64,000 nt of DNA, from assembly GCA_947489315.1 (NCBI GenBank), contig CANLCX010000001.1:189501-253500 (forward strand), in the 5' to 3' direction. Under the pieces are notes generated by a model. That model ran no database searches and had not been told where the DNA came from. It saw nothing but the letters and a program-made list of their open reading frames with translations. The stretch's first letter is position 1. Each line of letters begins with the position of its first letter. A program made the position numbers and the translations under genes. This stretch comes from an uncultured Sphingomonadaceae bacterium (GTDB lineage Bacteria; Pseudomonadota; Alphaproteobacteria; Sphingomonadales; Sphingomonadaceae). This document shows, piece by piece, positions 37,311-46,251 of this stretch.

Positions 37311-38069
37311 CTAAAGTCTTAGAATTCCCAGTTCTAGAGCTCGGATCGAAGCACCGGTCCTGTCACTGGCGTCCAGTTTCGCAAAAACTCTCCGAACATA
37401 AGTGTCGGCCGTTGATCCTCCGATTTTCAGCTCTGCCGCAATCGCTTTATTCGAACGGCCATGAGCGATTAGCTGGATAACTTGCGCTTCCCGTTCCGAT
37501 AACTGCACTTTACGTTCGAACTGTTTGTCCAGAATATTGCATATTCGGACATGGGCCGCGCCGGCCAAAGCGGCGACCGTAGCGATGGTGCTTTCGTCAA
37601 AGGTCAGTTGAACGGGATCAAATGTAAAAGCAGAATAGGCATGACGCCCTTTTGGACCAAATAGAGGGATGCCGATCCCTTCGGTTAGCCCATGGTCCTC
37701 AAGTTGACTAACGAACCTTTTTTCATCTTCATTGAGCCGACGTGACGCAAGCGCGTCCTGCCACAACATGGGTTCACCGTGCTGCATGATTATATCTGGG
37801 ATCGGATCACATTTTCGAAAACCAGCTTCTTCATACAGCTTCAGCCATTCTTTCGTAAAGCCTGATGTTGCTAGCTGTACCGTATGATCGGTTTGCGACT
37901 TCAATTTGGGAGTAAAGTGGTAACTGGTGCGGTTCGCGCCAAGGTTGACGGCAGCTATGCGAACAAGCTCGAGTATATCTGAGAGTGAAGATAGCCCTGC
38001 GATCTGTCGGAAAACGATACCGATATGGAAATTTTGGTTTTCCGTAGCCATGGCCCCGCTACTCCCCAT
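37311..38069 (-). CDS. LuxR-family regulator with autoinducer-binding-like domain (LuxR solo)
   Basis: RKCDPIPDIIMQHGEPMLWQDAL, GIPLFGPKGRHAYSAFTF, LSEREAQVIQLIAHGRSNKAIAAELKIGGSTADTYVRRVFAKL. Confidence 0.88.
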   Translation of the reverse strand: MGSSGAMATENQNFHIGIVFRQIAGLSSLSDILELVRIAAVNLGANRTSYHFTPKLKSQTDHTVQLATSGFTKEWLKLYEEAGFRKCDPIPDIIMQHGEPMLWQDALASRRLNEDEKRFVSQLEDHGLTEGIGIPLFGPKGRHAYSAFTFDPVQLTFDESTIATVAALAGAAHVRICNILDKQFERKVQLSEREAQVIQLIAHGRSNKAIAAELKIGGSTADTYVRRVFAKLDASDRTGASIRALELGILRL

Positions 38070-38210
38070 TAATTGTATATCATGCGGCAGTTTACAAATT
38101 TTTTCAAGTTGTCCCCCGTTTGCGTGACACAACCTCTTGACGCTACGCTTATTAGAGCGCCGCTGACAGTCGACACTATTAACATGCCCCTCAATGTAAA
38201 GTAGAGAAAT

Positions 38211-38711
38211 ATGATGGATCAAACGCAAGATCAAACGTCGCTATTGGAAGAAATCCGGCAAAGGCTTGAGCGGTTGGAGAACCAACATTGGGAGCGTGCG
38301 ATCGAAGAGATCGATCTCGGCCAATTTGCGATTGATCTCAGGCGCTCTAGAGTTGGTATTTTTCCTGATGAATATTGTACGGGCAACATTTGGGACGTCT
38401 TGCTGGAACTATATGAGGCAAAACGATCTGATGGAAAACTGAAACTATCAGAGATCGCGACCAAAGCAAAAATACCTGAAAAATTGACGCTTCGGTATAT
38501 CAACCTGCTATCGGCGGATGGATTTCTATATTACGAAGAAGACGGAAATGACCATGGCGAGCCATATATATTACTGACAGACAAAGCCATGGTTCGGATC
38601 GATCAATTATTTAAGCATACCCGGATGAGGCTTGGCGGGCCGACAGGCCTGCCTGGCTTGGCCGATAACGACACAGCGACTGCTATGGACAGCGCTGCGG
38701 AGGTCGTTTGA
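38211..38711 (+). CDS. Hypothetical winged-helix-like protein
   Basis: LKLSEIATKAKIPEKLTLRYINLLSADGFLYYEEDGNDHGEPYILLTDKAMVRI resembles a MarR-type winged helix. Confidence 0.6.
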   Translation: MMDQTQDQTSLLEEIRQRLERLENQHWERAIEEIDLGQFAIDLRRSRVGIFPDEYCTGNIWDVLLELYEAKRSDGKLKLSEIATKAKIPEKLTLRYINLLSADGFLYYEEDGNDHGEPYILLTDKAMVRIDQLFKHTRMRLGGPTGLPGLADNDTATAMDSAAEVV

Positions 38712-38801
38712 CTTCTTTTTTGTGCTGCCGCGACCATATTAATCGCGAGCGGCGGCAATCAGAATCTTGACGCGGCGACTGCTTCAAAGCATGGCCGTCT
38801 T

Positions 38802-39803
38802 ATGCGATTTTTCTCCGACAATGCTGCGTCCGTCCATCCTAAGGTGATGGCGGCATTGGCTGCGGCCAATAGTCAAGATACCGCTTATGATGGCGATGCC
38901 TTGAGCGCGCAATTGAGCAGCGCTTTTTCTGATCTGTTTGGAACCGATGTCGAGGCAATGTGGGTGGCTACCGGAACTGCGGCAAACTCATTGGCTCTGG
39001 CGGCGCTGTGCCAGCCGCACCAAGGCGTGATTTGCCACGAAGAAGCCCATATCGAACAGGATGAAGCGGGAGCGCCCGGTTTCTATACTGGCGGCGCGAA
39101 ACTGATGCTCGCAGGTGGGGCAGGCGCGAAGCTTTCGCCCGATACGATTGACACTATGTGTGCCGCGATCCGGGATGATGTGCATCAGGTGCAGCCGGCA
39201 GCGGTGTCGATCACCAACGCGTCGGAATATGGCCTGGTCTATACTCCGGACGAGGTTGCAGCGGTCTCGGAAGTTTGCAAACAGCGCCGTCTTGGGTTGC
39301 ATATGGATGGAGCCCGCTTTGCCAATGCGGTTGCCACGCTGGACTGTCATCCCGCCGATGTGACATGGAAGGTGGGCGTCGATGTGTTGAGCTTCGGCTT
39401 TGTGAAAAATGGCGGCATGGGCGCGGAGGCTTTGGTGTTCTTTGACAAGGACCTAGCCCGCGAAACCCATTATCGCCGCAAGCGTGCAGGTCATTTACAG
39501 TCGAAGGGTCGCTATCTTGCAGCCCAGCTATTGGCCATGCTTCAGGATGATTTGTGGCTCGACAATGCGCGGGCGGCCAATCAAGGCGCGCAGATCATTG
39601 CGGAGGCCGCCAGCGAACGGTTGCTCTATCCCGTCGAGGCCAACGAGATTTTCATCAAGCTATTGGCAACCGAAGCGGAAGCTCTTCGCAATGCTGGATT
39701 TGATTTCTACGATTGGGGTGAAGGACAGGCGCGGCTGGTAACCAGTTGGAACCAGAGCGCGGAAGATATTCGTCCCTTGGCAGAGGCCATCGGAGCCTTA
39801 TGA
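38802..39803 (+). CDS. Threonine aldolase family PLP enzyme
   Basis: FFSDNAASVHPKVMAALAAAN, THIDQDE-like CHEEAHIEQDEAGAP, LHMDGARFANA, DVLSFGFVKNGGMGAEALVFF. Confidence 0.92.
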   Translation: MRFFSDNAASVHPKVMAALAAANSQDTAYDGDALSAQLSSAFSDLFGTDVEAMWVATGTAANSLALAALCQPHQGVICHEEAHIEQDEAGAPGFYTGGAKLMLAGGAGAKLSPDTIDTMCAAIRDDVHQVQPAAVSITNASEYGLVYTPDEVAAVSEVCKQRRLGLHMDGARFANAVATLDCHPADVTWKVGVDVLSFGFVKNGGMGAEALVFFDKDLARETHYRRKRAGHLQSKGRYLAAQLLAMLQDDLWLDNARAANQGAQIIAEAASERLLYPVEANEIFIKLLATEAEALRNAGFDFYDWGEGQARLVTSWNQSAEDIRPLAEAIGAL

Positions 39804-40726
39804 ACGCAGAGCAGGGCGGCGAACCAAATTTGCTGACGCCGCGGATATTATTGCCGTTTCTCTTGGTCTCTCTGATCTGGGGCTCGACCTGGCTGGTGAT
39901 CAAGGATCAGATTTCCGACGTTCCGCCAAGCTGGTCGGTCAGCTATCGTTTCATCATCGCTTCGGCCGCGATGTTTGTGCTGGTCGGATTCAAGCGGCTG
40001 CCATTTCGGCTGGGGACAAAGGGTCAGTTCTGGGCGATCCTGATCGGCATTGCCCAATTTTCGTTCAACTTTAACTTTGTCTATAATGCCGAACTTTTCA
40101 TCACCTCTGGCCTCGTCGCGGTGCTCTTTGCCTTGCTGATGGTGCCTAATGCGATATTGGGCCGGATATTCCTGGGCCAACAGATTAACGGTGCCTTCAT
40201 GGCGGGGTCAGCCATTGCTGCAGTCGGGATCGGTCTGCTCTTCTGGCACGAATATAAGAGTTCCCCGGCCACATTGGCCGATGTTCTCTTGGGCGTAGCG
40301 CTGACCGTCGGCGGGATATTATCTGCTTCTGTTGCCAATGTGATGCAGGCTTTGCCCAAGCTCAAAACCTATCCGATCCTCACGCTTTTAGGATGGGCGA
40401 TGTTTTGGGGGGCGTCCATCAATGTAATATTGTCGTGGATAACGGTCGGGCCACCGGTCATAGAAATGCGCGCGGCCTATCTCGGCGGAATAGTCTATCT
40501 CGCGATCGTCGGTTCGGTCATTACATTCCCGCTTTATTTTTCTCTACTTAGAGAAATAGGCGCTGGAAAAGCGGCCTATTCCAGTGTGCTTGTGCCAGTC
40601 GTAGCGATGATCTTATCGACCTTGTTCGAGGATTATGAGTGGACGGGTCTGCCAGCCGCTGGCGCGCTTTTGGCGATGGCGGGATTGCTGGTGGCACTCC
40701 GGGCGCGCAAGCCGAAGCAATCATAG
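39800..40726 (+). CDS. DMT superfamily (EamA) transporter
   Basis: LLVSLIWGSTWLVIKDQISDVPPSWSVSYRFIIA; ten hydrophobic segments. Confidence 0.9.
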   Translation: MNAEQGGEPNLLTPRILLPFLLVSLIWGSTWLVIKDQISDVPPSWSVSYRFIIASAAMFVLVGFKRLPFRLGTKGQFWAILIGIAQFSFNFNFVYNAELFITSGLVAVLFALLMVPNAILGRIFLGQQINGAFMAGSAIAAVGIGLLFWHEYKSSPATLADVLLGVALTVGGILSASVANVMQALPKLKTYPILTLLGWAMFWGASINVILSWITVGPPVIEMRAAYLGGIVYLAIVGSVITFPLYFSLLREIGAGKAAYSSVLVPVVAMILSTLFEDYEWTGLPAAGALLAMAGLLVALRARKPKQS

Positions 40727-40758
40727 CCGGTGCAAACGAGCGACAAGGCTTACCCGTT

Positions 40759-41643
40759 CTAGGTCGAGAATTGTGCTGGAATTTCTGGATCCATCGTATT
40801 GAGCAGCGGAATGCTGTTTTTCGGCAAATGGGCATAAGCAGCGGTCCAGCGCGATACCCAATCGGGATCTTCAATCTTGCTGGGATGATAACCGGGTAGC
40901 ACAGATTTGATCAAGGCTGGCGCAATGTTCACAAAGAACCGCGCGATCATCCGATAGAGCCGCAACCGGCTCCACCAGCTTTTCCATAAGCCGTCTTTTT
41001 TCAGCATTTTCATATAAGCCTGACGGCTATATTTTGCCACATGATAGGTTGCGAAAATCAAACCCCAGACACGCGCCCGATAGGAACCGAACAAATCCTG
41101 ATACAGATCAAAGGCGACGTTCTTATGTTCCGTTTCTTCGACCATATGCCATAATACCAGCGATGTTACCGCAGGATCAGCACCAGCAAACAGGTCTCGC
41201 CGGTCCTTGATCAACCATTCGGTTATGCCCATGGTCATGGTTTCAAACCCGGCGGCATAGGCCACACGCCAGCGCAGGCTCTTGCCTTGCAGTCGACGGT
41301 AATCACTCTCCATATTCGCCTCAACATCGACGAGATCAGGATAATGGCCTTGCTTCAATATCTCATTATAGCGGCGATGGTTCTGATAATGCTGACCTTC
41401 CTGACCAATGAAACCATATACGTCTTCTTTCAATTCCTGATTGCTGGCGTTTTTCAATCCCTCTTTGACCGTCTTGATCAGAAACGGTTCGAGGTAGGGC
41501 ATGGTCAGCGACGCGCCGTTGAGCATGTGACTCCATTCGGGGCGGTCAGGATGCCAAACAGGATTAATTTGCTCATCAAAGGCAAAGGGGATCGAGCGGA
41601 CTATGATATCGGGATAGCCATCCCGGGATAATGTGCTGCTCAT
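40759..41643 (-). CDS. Metal-dependent hydrolase (PF10118-like)
   Basis: RSIPFAFDEQINPVWHPDRPEWSHMLNGASLTMPYLEPFLIKTV, FIGQEGQHYQNHRRYNE, WHMVEETEHKNVAFDLYQ. Confidence 0.85.
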   Translation of the reverse strand: MSSTLSRDGYPDIIVRSIPFAFDEQINPVWHPDRPEWSHMLNGASLTMPYLEPFLIKTVKEGLKNASNQELKEDVYGFIGQEGQHYQNHRRYNEILKQGHYPDLVDVEANMESDYRRLQGKSLRWRVAYAAGFETMTMGITEWLIKDRRDLFAGADPAVTSLVLWHMVEETEHKNVAFDLYQDLFGSYRARVWGLIFATYHVAKYSRQAYMKMLKKDGLWKSWWSRLRLYRMIARFFVNIAPALIKSVLPGYHPSKIEDPDWVSRWTAAYAHLPKNSIPLLNTMDPEIPAQFST

Positions 41644-42140
41644 GATGGATTTCCCAATGTCTTATAATGCTTCCATGCGCCCCATGCGAACAGACCGAAA
41701 CCGATATGCACCGCGACGATGGGCGGCCAGCCGAACAAATAGATGATATTGTTGATCGTCACGTCACCGGGAAAGGGACCGCCGCCAAATTCCAGACCTC
41801 TGGTGCCGAATATGGCATTGGCAATGGCCGGCAGCGTAAACAACCACGCATAGGTCAAAGAGGACCAGAAAAGCCATGTCTGGCCTTTGGACCCCAGTCG
41901 CACAAACGGCGAGACAGCGGCGAGTGCAATCAGGATCAAACCATTGGTGATGCCTTCCAGATGCGCCATATTCCATGCTCGGCGATCGCCGCCAATTTCA
42001 ACCGGAATATCGGTAAAAAGTGGCCACAGGTCCAGCGCGCCCAGCAGGAAAAAGAAATAGAGCCATCCTGCTAGAGCAGAGGAAATGAGCAATCCAACCC
42101 CATTTAGTATCAGTAATGTTCGTCGCTTCTCGCTCAGCAT
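41640..42140 (-). CDS. Small membrane protein resembling styrene-oxide isomerase (StyC-like)
   Basis: Four TMs; WNMAHLEGITNGLILIALAAV and GLEFGGGPFPGDVTINNIIYL resemble the StyC arrangement. Confidence 0.5.
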   Translation of the reverse strand: MLSEKRRTLLILNGVGLLISSALAGWLYFFFLLGALDLWPLFTDIPVEIGGDRRAWNMAHLEGITNGLILIALAAVSPFVRLGSKGQTWLFWSSLTYAWLFTLPAIANAIFGTRGLEFGGGPFPGDVTINNIIYLFGWPPIVAVHIGFGLFAWGAWKHYKTLGNPS

Positions 42141-42168
42141 GATATTCCCCTATATCTATCGGCCAATT

Positions 42169-42759
42169 CTATCGGCTCTGCGTTTTTTTAGTCGATCCCT
42201 TTATGGGCACCACATTGGACAGCTTCGCGACCGCCTCCACGCTCAATCTTTCGAGCGCTTGCGTGCACCAGTCGGCCCATTCATTTTCATATCTTATGCC
42301 CACTTCCAGCGCGAGTTGCCGCCCCAGATCGGAAAGGCACTCCGCATCACCCAATATCTTGTGTTTGGCCAAATATTGCGCATGCCGGTCGCGATGGCGT
42401 TCCAGTCGCAGGGACAAATGTTCCCGCAGGGCATCCAGATCCACAGCATCAATGCCGTAAAGCTGAACCAGAAAATCATCTTTCAATTCCTGGGGCTGTG
42501 ATGGCTCGCGAGACCATGACAGAAGCGCCTCACGACCAGCGTCTGAAATCGTGAAAACGATGCGATTGGGTTTGCCGGTTTGTTGCATTTCCTCTGCAAA
42601 AACGAGCTGCTTTTCTTTCAGCTTTCCCAATTCGCGATAAATTTGCGAATGACGCGCGCGCCAAAAGAAACCGATGGTTTCATCAAACTGCTTTGCCACA
42701 TCATAGCCCGACTTCGGACCCTCACTAATCGCGACAAGGATTGAGTATTTTAGTGACAT
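42169..42759 (-). CDS. PadR family transcriptional regulator
   Basis: LKYSILVAISEGPKSGYDVAKQFDETIGFFWRARHSQIYRELGKLKEKQLVFAE plus C-terminal helical domain. Confidence 0.93.
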   Translation of the reverse strand: MSLKYSILVAISEGPKSGYDVAKQFDETIGFFWRARHSQIYRELGKLKEKQLVFAEEMQQTGKPNRIVFTISDAGREALLSWSREPSQPQELKDDFLVQLYGIDAVDLDALREHLSLRLERHRDRHAQYLAKHKILGDAECLSDLGRQLALEVGIRYENEWADWCTQALERLSVEAVAKLSNVVPIKGSTKKTQSR

Positions 42760-42776
42760 AAATTGGTCCCGACCCT

Positions 42777-42820
42777 ATTCCACTAATGGAATATATATGA
42801 CACTTGTATAATATGAGTCA
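42777..42820. promoter_or_regulatory. Candidate PadR autoregulatory operators
   Basis: ATTCCActaaTGGAAT (42777-42792) and TGACACTTGTATAATATGAGTCA (42798-42820) just upstream of padR. Confidence 0.45.
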
Positions 42821-42855
42821 AGTTTGGCCGGAAATGTGGTCGGTCTGATAATAAA

Positions 42856-42888
42856 AAGTCCGCTGTATCCCGAAAGCGGACATTAGCT
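42856..42888 (-). repeat. Dispersed palindromic element copy 5 (minus orientation)
   Basis: aaGTCCGCTgtatcccgaaAGCGGACattagc. Confidence 0.8.
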
Positions 42889-42930
42889 TAGATTGAAAGC
42901 GCAACGATTTTTAGTCGAGAGGCAAGGTGT

Positions 42931-43854
42931 CTAAGACTCTCTCTTGGTCTCAGGTTTTCCATAGTAGTAGTATTTCGATTTTTCCTTTTGGGGAGCTATC
43001 TGTGGCAAATTACCCGCATGCCTTTGAGTCAAGCCAAGATACAGCTTCCAAATGGTAATTTGATCATCACCCGTTCTATCTTCATTTAGAGCAGCTAATA
43101 GCTCGTCAGAAATATAGACCTTGCTCCATATGTCATGATCTGGAGCTTCAAGCAGAAACAAATGCTGTTTCATTCTCTCTGCGCGCAAATGGATATACCG
43201 AATTGGGTTAAATATATCGGTCCCAAATCTGTATGTTTTTTTGATTTGATCGGCTGACATTGGCGACACATCGATTGATTTCGTATCAAAATCCGATTTT
43301 GAAAGATCGATCGCATCAATCCAATTAAAAACATTTAGATACCACATCTTACCAACTTTATCGCCCAGCCATTCCGGCTTTGGCTGCGGTCGATTTGAAA
43401 TAACCGACGACATTTTGAACTCTTGCCCACGCACCACATCTACCGGGAAAAATTCAATATTCGGAATGTCGAAAGACTCTATGATCTCTTTTGCACGATT
43501 TGTGATTATGGCGCCGCTGCGGGTGCAAGGCGTGAGCGGTTTTACATTATCAAGATTTTCATCAAGGCTAACGGCTCGCAAAACAGGTGCTTTCCCATTT
43601 TTAGGCATTAACGGATAACCGAATGCCCGATAACTCATGAAATCCAAAAACTGCTCCTCGCCGCTTTCGTCAAATCCCAGAGAGTCGTCACCCCCCATGT
43701 ATATGCTTGCAGTGCCAGGTTCAGTACCGACAGCTGCGCGCTTCAAAGATATCAGATACTCAAAGCGGTTAACTTTCCTTCTCTTAAATAAAAACACTGT
43801 TCTGACTTTCTCCGATAGGCTGCGCAACAATAATCTAAACTGTTCCGAGCGCAA
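42931..43854 (-). CDS. Imm11/DUF1629-like protein (candidate orphan immunity protein)
   Basis: NIEFFPVDVVRGQEFKMSSV...KMWYLNVFNWIDAIDLSKSDF...; flanked by repeat copies 5 and 6; start uncertain. Confidence 0.55.
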   Translation of the reverse strand: MRSEQFRLLLRSLSEKVRTVFLFKRRKVNRFEYLISLKRAAVGTEPGTASIYMGGDDSLGFDESGEEQFLDFMSYRAFGYPLMPKNGKAPVLRAVSLDENLDNVKPLTPCTRSGAIITNRAKEIIESFDIPNIEFFPVDVVRGQEFKMSSVISNRPQPKPEWLGDKVGKMWYLNVFNWIDAIDLSKSDFDTKSIDVSPMSADQIKKTYRFGTDIFNPIRYIHLRAERMKQHLFLLEAPDHDIWSKVYISDELLAALNEDRTGDDQITIWKLYLGLTQRHAGNLPQIAPQKEKSKYYYYGKPETKRES

Positions 43855-43861
43855 TCGTAGT

Positions 43862-43896
43862 GTCGGCTTTCGAGCCCATAGCGGACATTGGCTAGC
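43862..43896 (-). repeat. Dispersed palindromic element copy 6 (minus orientation)
   Basis: GTCGGCTTTcgagcccatAGCGGACattggctagc; reverse complement gctagccaatGTCCGCTatgggctcgaaAGCCGAC. Confidence 0.8.
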
Positions 43897-43905
43897 GTCA
43901 ACGCG

Positions 43906-45258
43906 TTACACCTTATTTTCAGTGGCCAAGTCTATATCCAGATGTTCGCTCAGGATAGCGCGGACGTCTATTTTCGCCTTCAAACGTGAGGCGAGCAAGG
44001 CCATGCCGCTGATTTTGCGCTGAATGAACAGCAGGTCGGTTGGCGGGATATGCCAAGTGGCTCTGTCTGCGGCCACATCCATGCCTTGTTCGGTTAAAGC
44101 GGCGACAAAGCTGCGGTCGCTAAAGTCAAAAAGACCAGGGCGGTTGAGCTCGCCGAGAATGATGTCGATCATGCTATCAATGCGGGCGCGGTGTTTTTTG
44201 ATTGCAGCTTCGCCAACAAAACCAGCCGCCAGTGCTGCGTTGCGGACCGCGGCGCGATCATCGTTGAACGCGGCTTGGATCAAGTGTTTGTAAGCCTCGG
44301 TTGTATCAGCTTCGACCAACCGCGTCGCCCCGAAGTCGAGCAGCACCAGCTTTCCTGTGTCCGGTTGATAGCGATAATTGGCAAAATTGGGATCGGATTG
44401 GATCATGTCAAATTCAAATATTTCGCGCAGAACCAGCTGAAACAGCAAACGCATGGCCACGTCACGGGTCTCTTGCGGGGCATCCACCAGCGTTTCAATT
44501 GCCTTGCCCTCGACAAAGCTCATCGCGAGGACTTGATCGGTGGTGAATTCCTTGTCGAGAACGGGAATGACATATTCAGGCGAGCCAGCCAGCAAATCCC
44601 TGAACAGCGTTAAATATTTACCTTCGCGGACATAATCCGCTTCCTCACGTAATTGCTTTTTGGCCTCCGCCAAAAGCGGCGCGATGTCGAGTTCCCGCGG
44701 CAAGAGATTGGATATCCTGAGCAAGGCGGCAACATTATCGACGTCGGAATCGATGCTTTCCCGCACGCCGGGATATTGGACTTTGATCGCCAGATCGCGA
44801 CCATCATGGGGCATGGCCCGGTGTACTTGTCCGATCGACGCTGCCGCAATTGGGGTCGCGCCAAAACGGGTAAAGCGTTTCCGCCAATCTTCCCCCCATT
44901 GCTCCGCCAAGACCTCTTGCAGCTGTTGCGGTGGCATGCGGTGGGCATTTTGGCGCAATCGCGCCATAATCTCGCTCAGTTCGGGTGGAAGCATATCGCC
45001 AGCATCCATCGAAATCATCTGGCCCAGTTTCATCGCTGCTCCGCGCAAATGAGACAGGCGATCGGCGACTCTTGAGACATTGCCCGGCGTGAGCATCATA
45101 TCGCGCATGGCCGGCCGTTCGCCATTGGCCAGTCTCCGCGCGCCCTCGGCCATCATCCCGCCAGCAACGCCGCTGGCAAGGCGTCCAAATTGTCCGAACC
45201 GGGACAATCGCCCGCGCGGAACGCTACGACCCTTTGGATCGTTATTATCGGTTGTCAT
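43906..45258 (-). CDS. ABC1/AarF/UbiB-family atypical kinase
   Basis: LRGAAMKLGQMISMDAGDMLPPELSEIMARLRQNAHRMP KxGQ motif, AAASIGQVHRA, LAIKVQYPGV, FDMIQSDPNFANYRY. Confidence 0.93.
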   Translation of the reverse strand: MTTDNNDPKGRSVPRGRLSRFGQFGRLASGVAGGMMAEGARRLANGERPAMRDMMLTPGNVSRVADRLSHLRGAAMKLGQMISMDAGDMLPPELSEIMARLRQNAHRMPPQQLQEVLAEQWGEDWRKRFTRFGATPIAAASIGQVHRAMPHDGRDLAIKVQYPGVRESIDSDVDNVAALLRISNLLPRELDIAPLLAEAKKQLREEADYVREGKYLTLFRDLLAGSPEYVIPVLDKEFTTDQVLAMSFVEGKAIETLVDAPQETRDVAMRLLFQLVLREIFEFDMIQSDPNFANYRYQPDTGKLVLLDFGATRLVEADTTEAYKHLIQAAFNDDRAAVRNAALAAGFVGEAAIKKHRARIDSMIDIILGELNRPGLFDFSDRSFVAALTEQGMDVAADRATWHIPPTDLLFIQRKISGMALLASRLKAKIDVRAILSEHLDIDLATENKV

Positions 45259-45261
45259 ATC

Positions 45262-45759
45262 TCACCATCCCCGGCTACCGGGAATTCCTTTAAAGGGGCC
45301 AGCTAGCTTGCTTGTGATCCAGCCGCCATAAAAAACGCCAGATTGTGGGACGACTTTTTCGCCGTCGACGCTGCAGCGATCAAATGGCGCAGCATAAAAA
45401 GCAACATGATCCCGCAACATAGCGAAGGTTTCGCTGGGCGTGGGGTAACTCCAGCCGACCCGTGGCAAAACGATATCACCGACTATGACATCCCAATAGG
45501 CCGCAGCGCCCTTCCATTCGCAAAAGGAGCTTCCTTCTGCGCGGCGCAGCATGCCCGGTGCAATATTTTCGGGCGGGATATAATAGCTCGGCGGGTGGCT
45601 GGTTTCGAGCGTACGGATACTGCGCCGCGTGTCTGCTACGATCAGTCCCTTATGTTCGATCACTATTCGCGAGGGGCTAGGCTCGGCTTTGGCCGGGCGG
45701 GGATAGTTCCATACGCTTTCTTGGCCTTTGCTGACGGGTTCGGGTTTCGGCCTCATCAT
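45262..45759 (-). CDS. DUF427 domain-containing protein
   Basis: ESVWNYPRPAKAEPSPSRIVIEHKGLIVADTRRSIRTLETSHPPSYYIPPENI...SFCEWKGAAAYWDV. Confidence 0.9.
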   Translation of the reverse strand: MMRPKPEPVSKGQESVWNYPRPAKAEPSPSRIVIEHKGLIVADTRRSIRTLETSHPPSYYIPPENIAPGMLRRAEGSSFCEWKGAAAYWDVIVGDIVLPRVGWSYPTPSETFAMLRDHVAFYAAPFDRCSVDGEKVVPQSGVFYGGWITSKLAGPFKGIPGSRGW

Positions 45760-46115
45760 GTTTTTGCCCTTCCGCCTGCCAACCGTTGCAGGCGCGGTCT
45801 GACACGGAGGAATAGGAGATATGTCCGTTCGATCAGATTTGATACTGATGATCGCTGCGCCGCGATACCAAGGGGCCGCAACAATGGAATGGCCCGCCAC
45901 ATCACTGCGAATGCCGCGGCGCCAGAGTGCAACGTGCCATTTTCTGAAGCGTGAAAGCGTTCCATCATCAATGTACGATCCACAGGACAAGGCGTTTCGA
46001 AACGTGTCAGATCAATAAACGCGACGCCATTTTTCCTATCGAGACGTTTCATCAGCGCTATTTCGCGAATACACAAGGGACAACTGCCGTCATACCAGAC
46101 TGTAACATGGGTCAT
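45756..46115 (-). CDS. DCC-type thiol-disulfide oxidoreductase (DUF393)
   Basis: VTVWYDGSCPLCIREIALMKRLDRKNGVAFIDLT. Confidence 0.9.
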   Translation of the reverse strand: MTHVTVWYDGSCPLCIREIALMKRLDRKNGVAFIDLTRFETPCPVDRTLMMERFHASENGTLHSGAAAFAVMWRAIPLLRPLGIAAQRSSVSNLIERTYLLFLRVRPRLQRLAGGRAKT

Positions 46116-46251
46116 ATTTCTAACTTGTTCCTTGGGACATATTGTCCGACCGCGAGTTCTCGCTAAAAGCTTAAGTCCGGGTTTGATAAATGCTTCAGCA
46201 GTTTATACGCCCCTATGCTTCCTCAACGCCATACGGCCGAAAGACACAGTT

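Noticed and set aside
38161-38186. CAGTCGACACTATTAAC as a fifth copy of the CACTAT dyad
   Set aside because: Left half-site does not match GTG at the N6 spacing.
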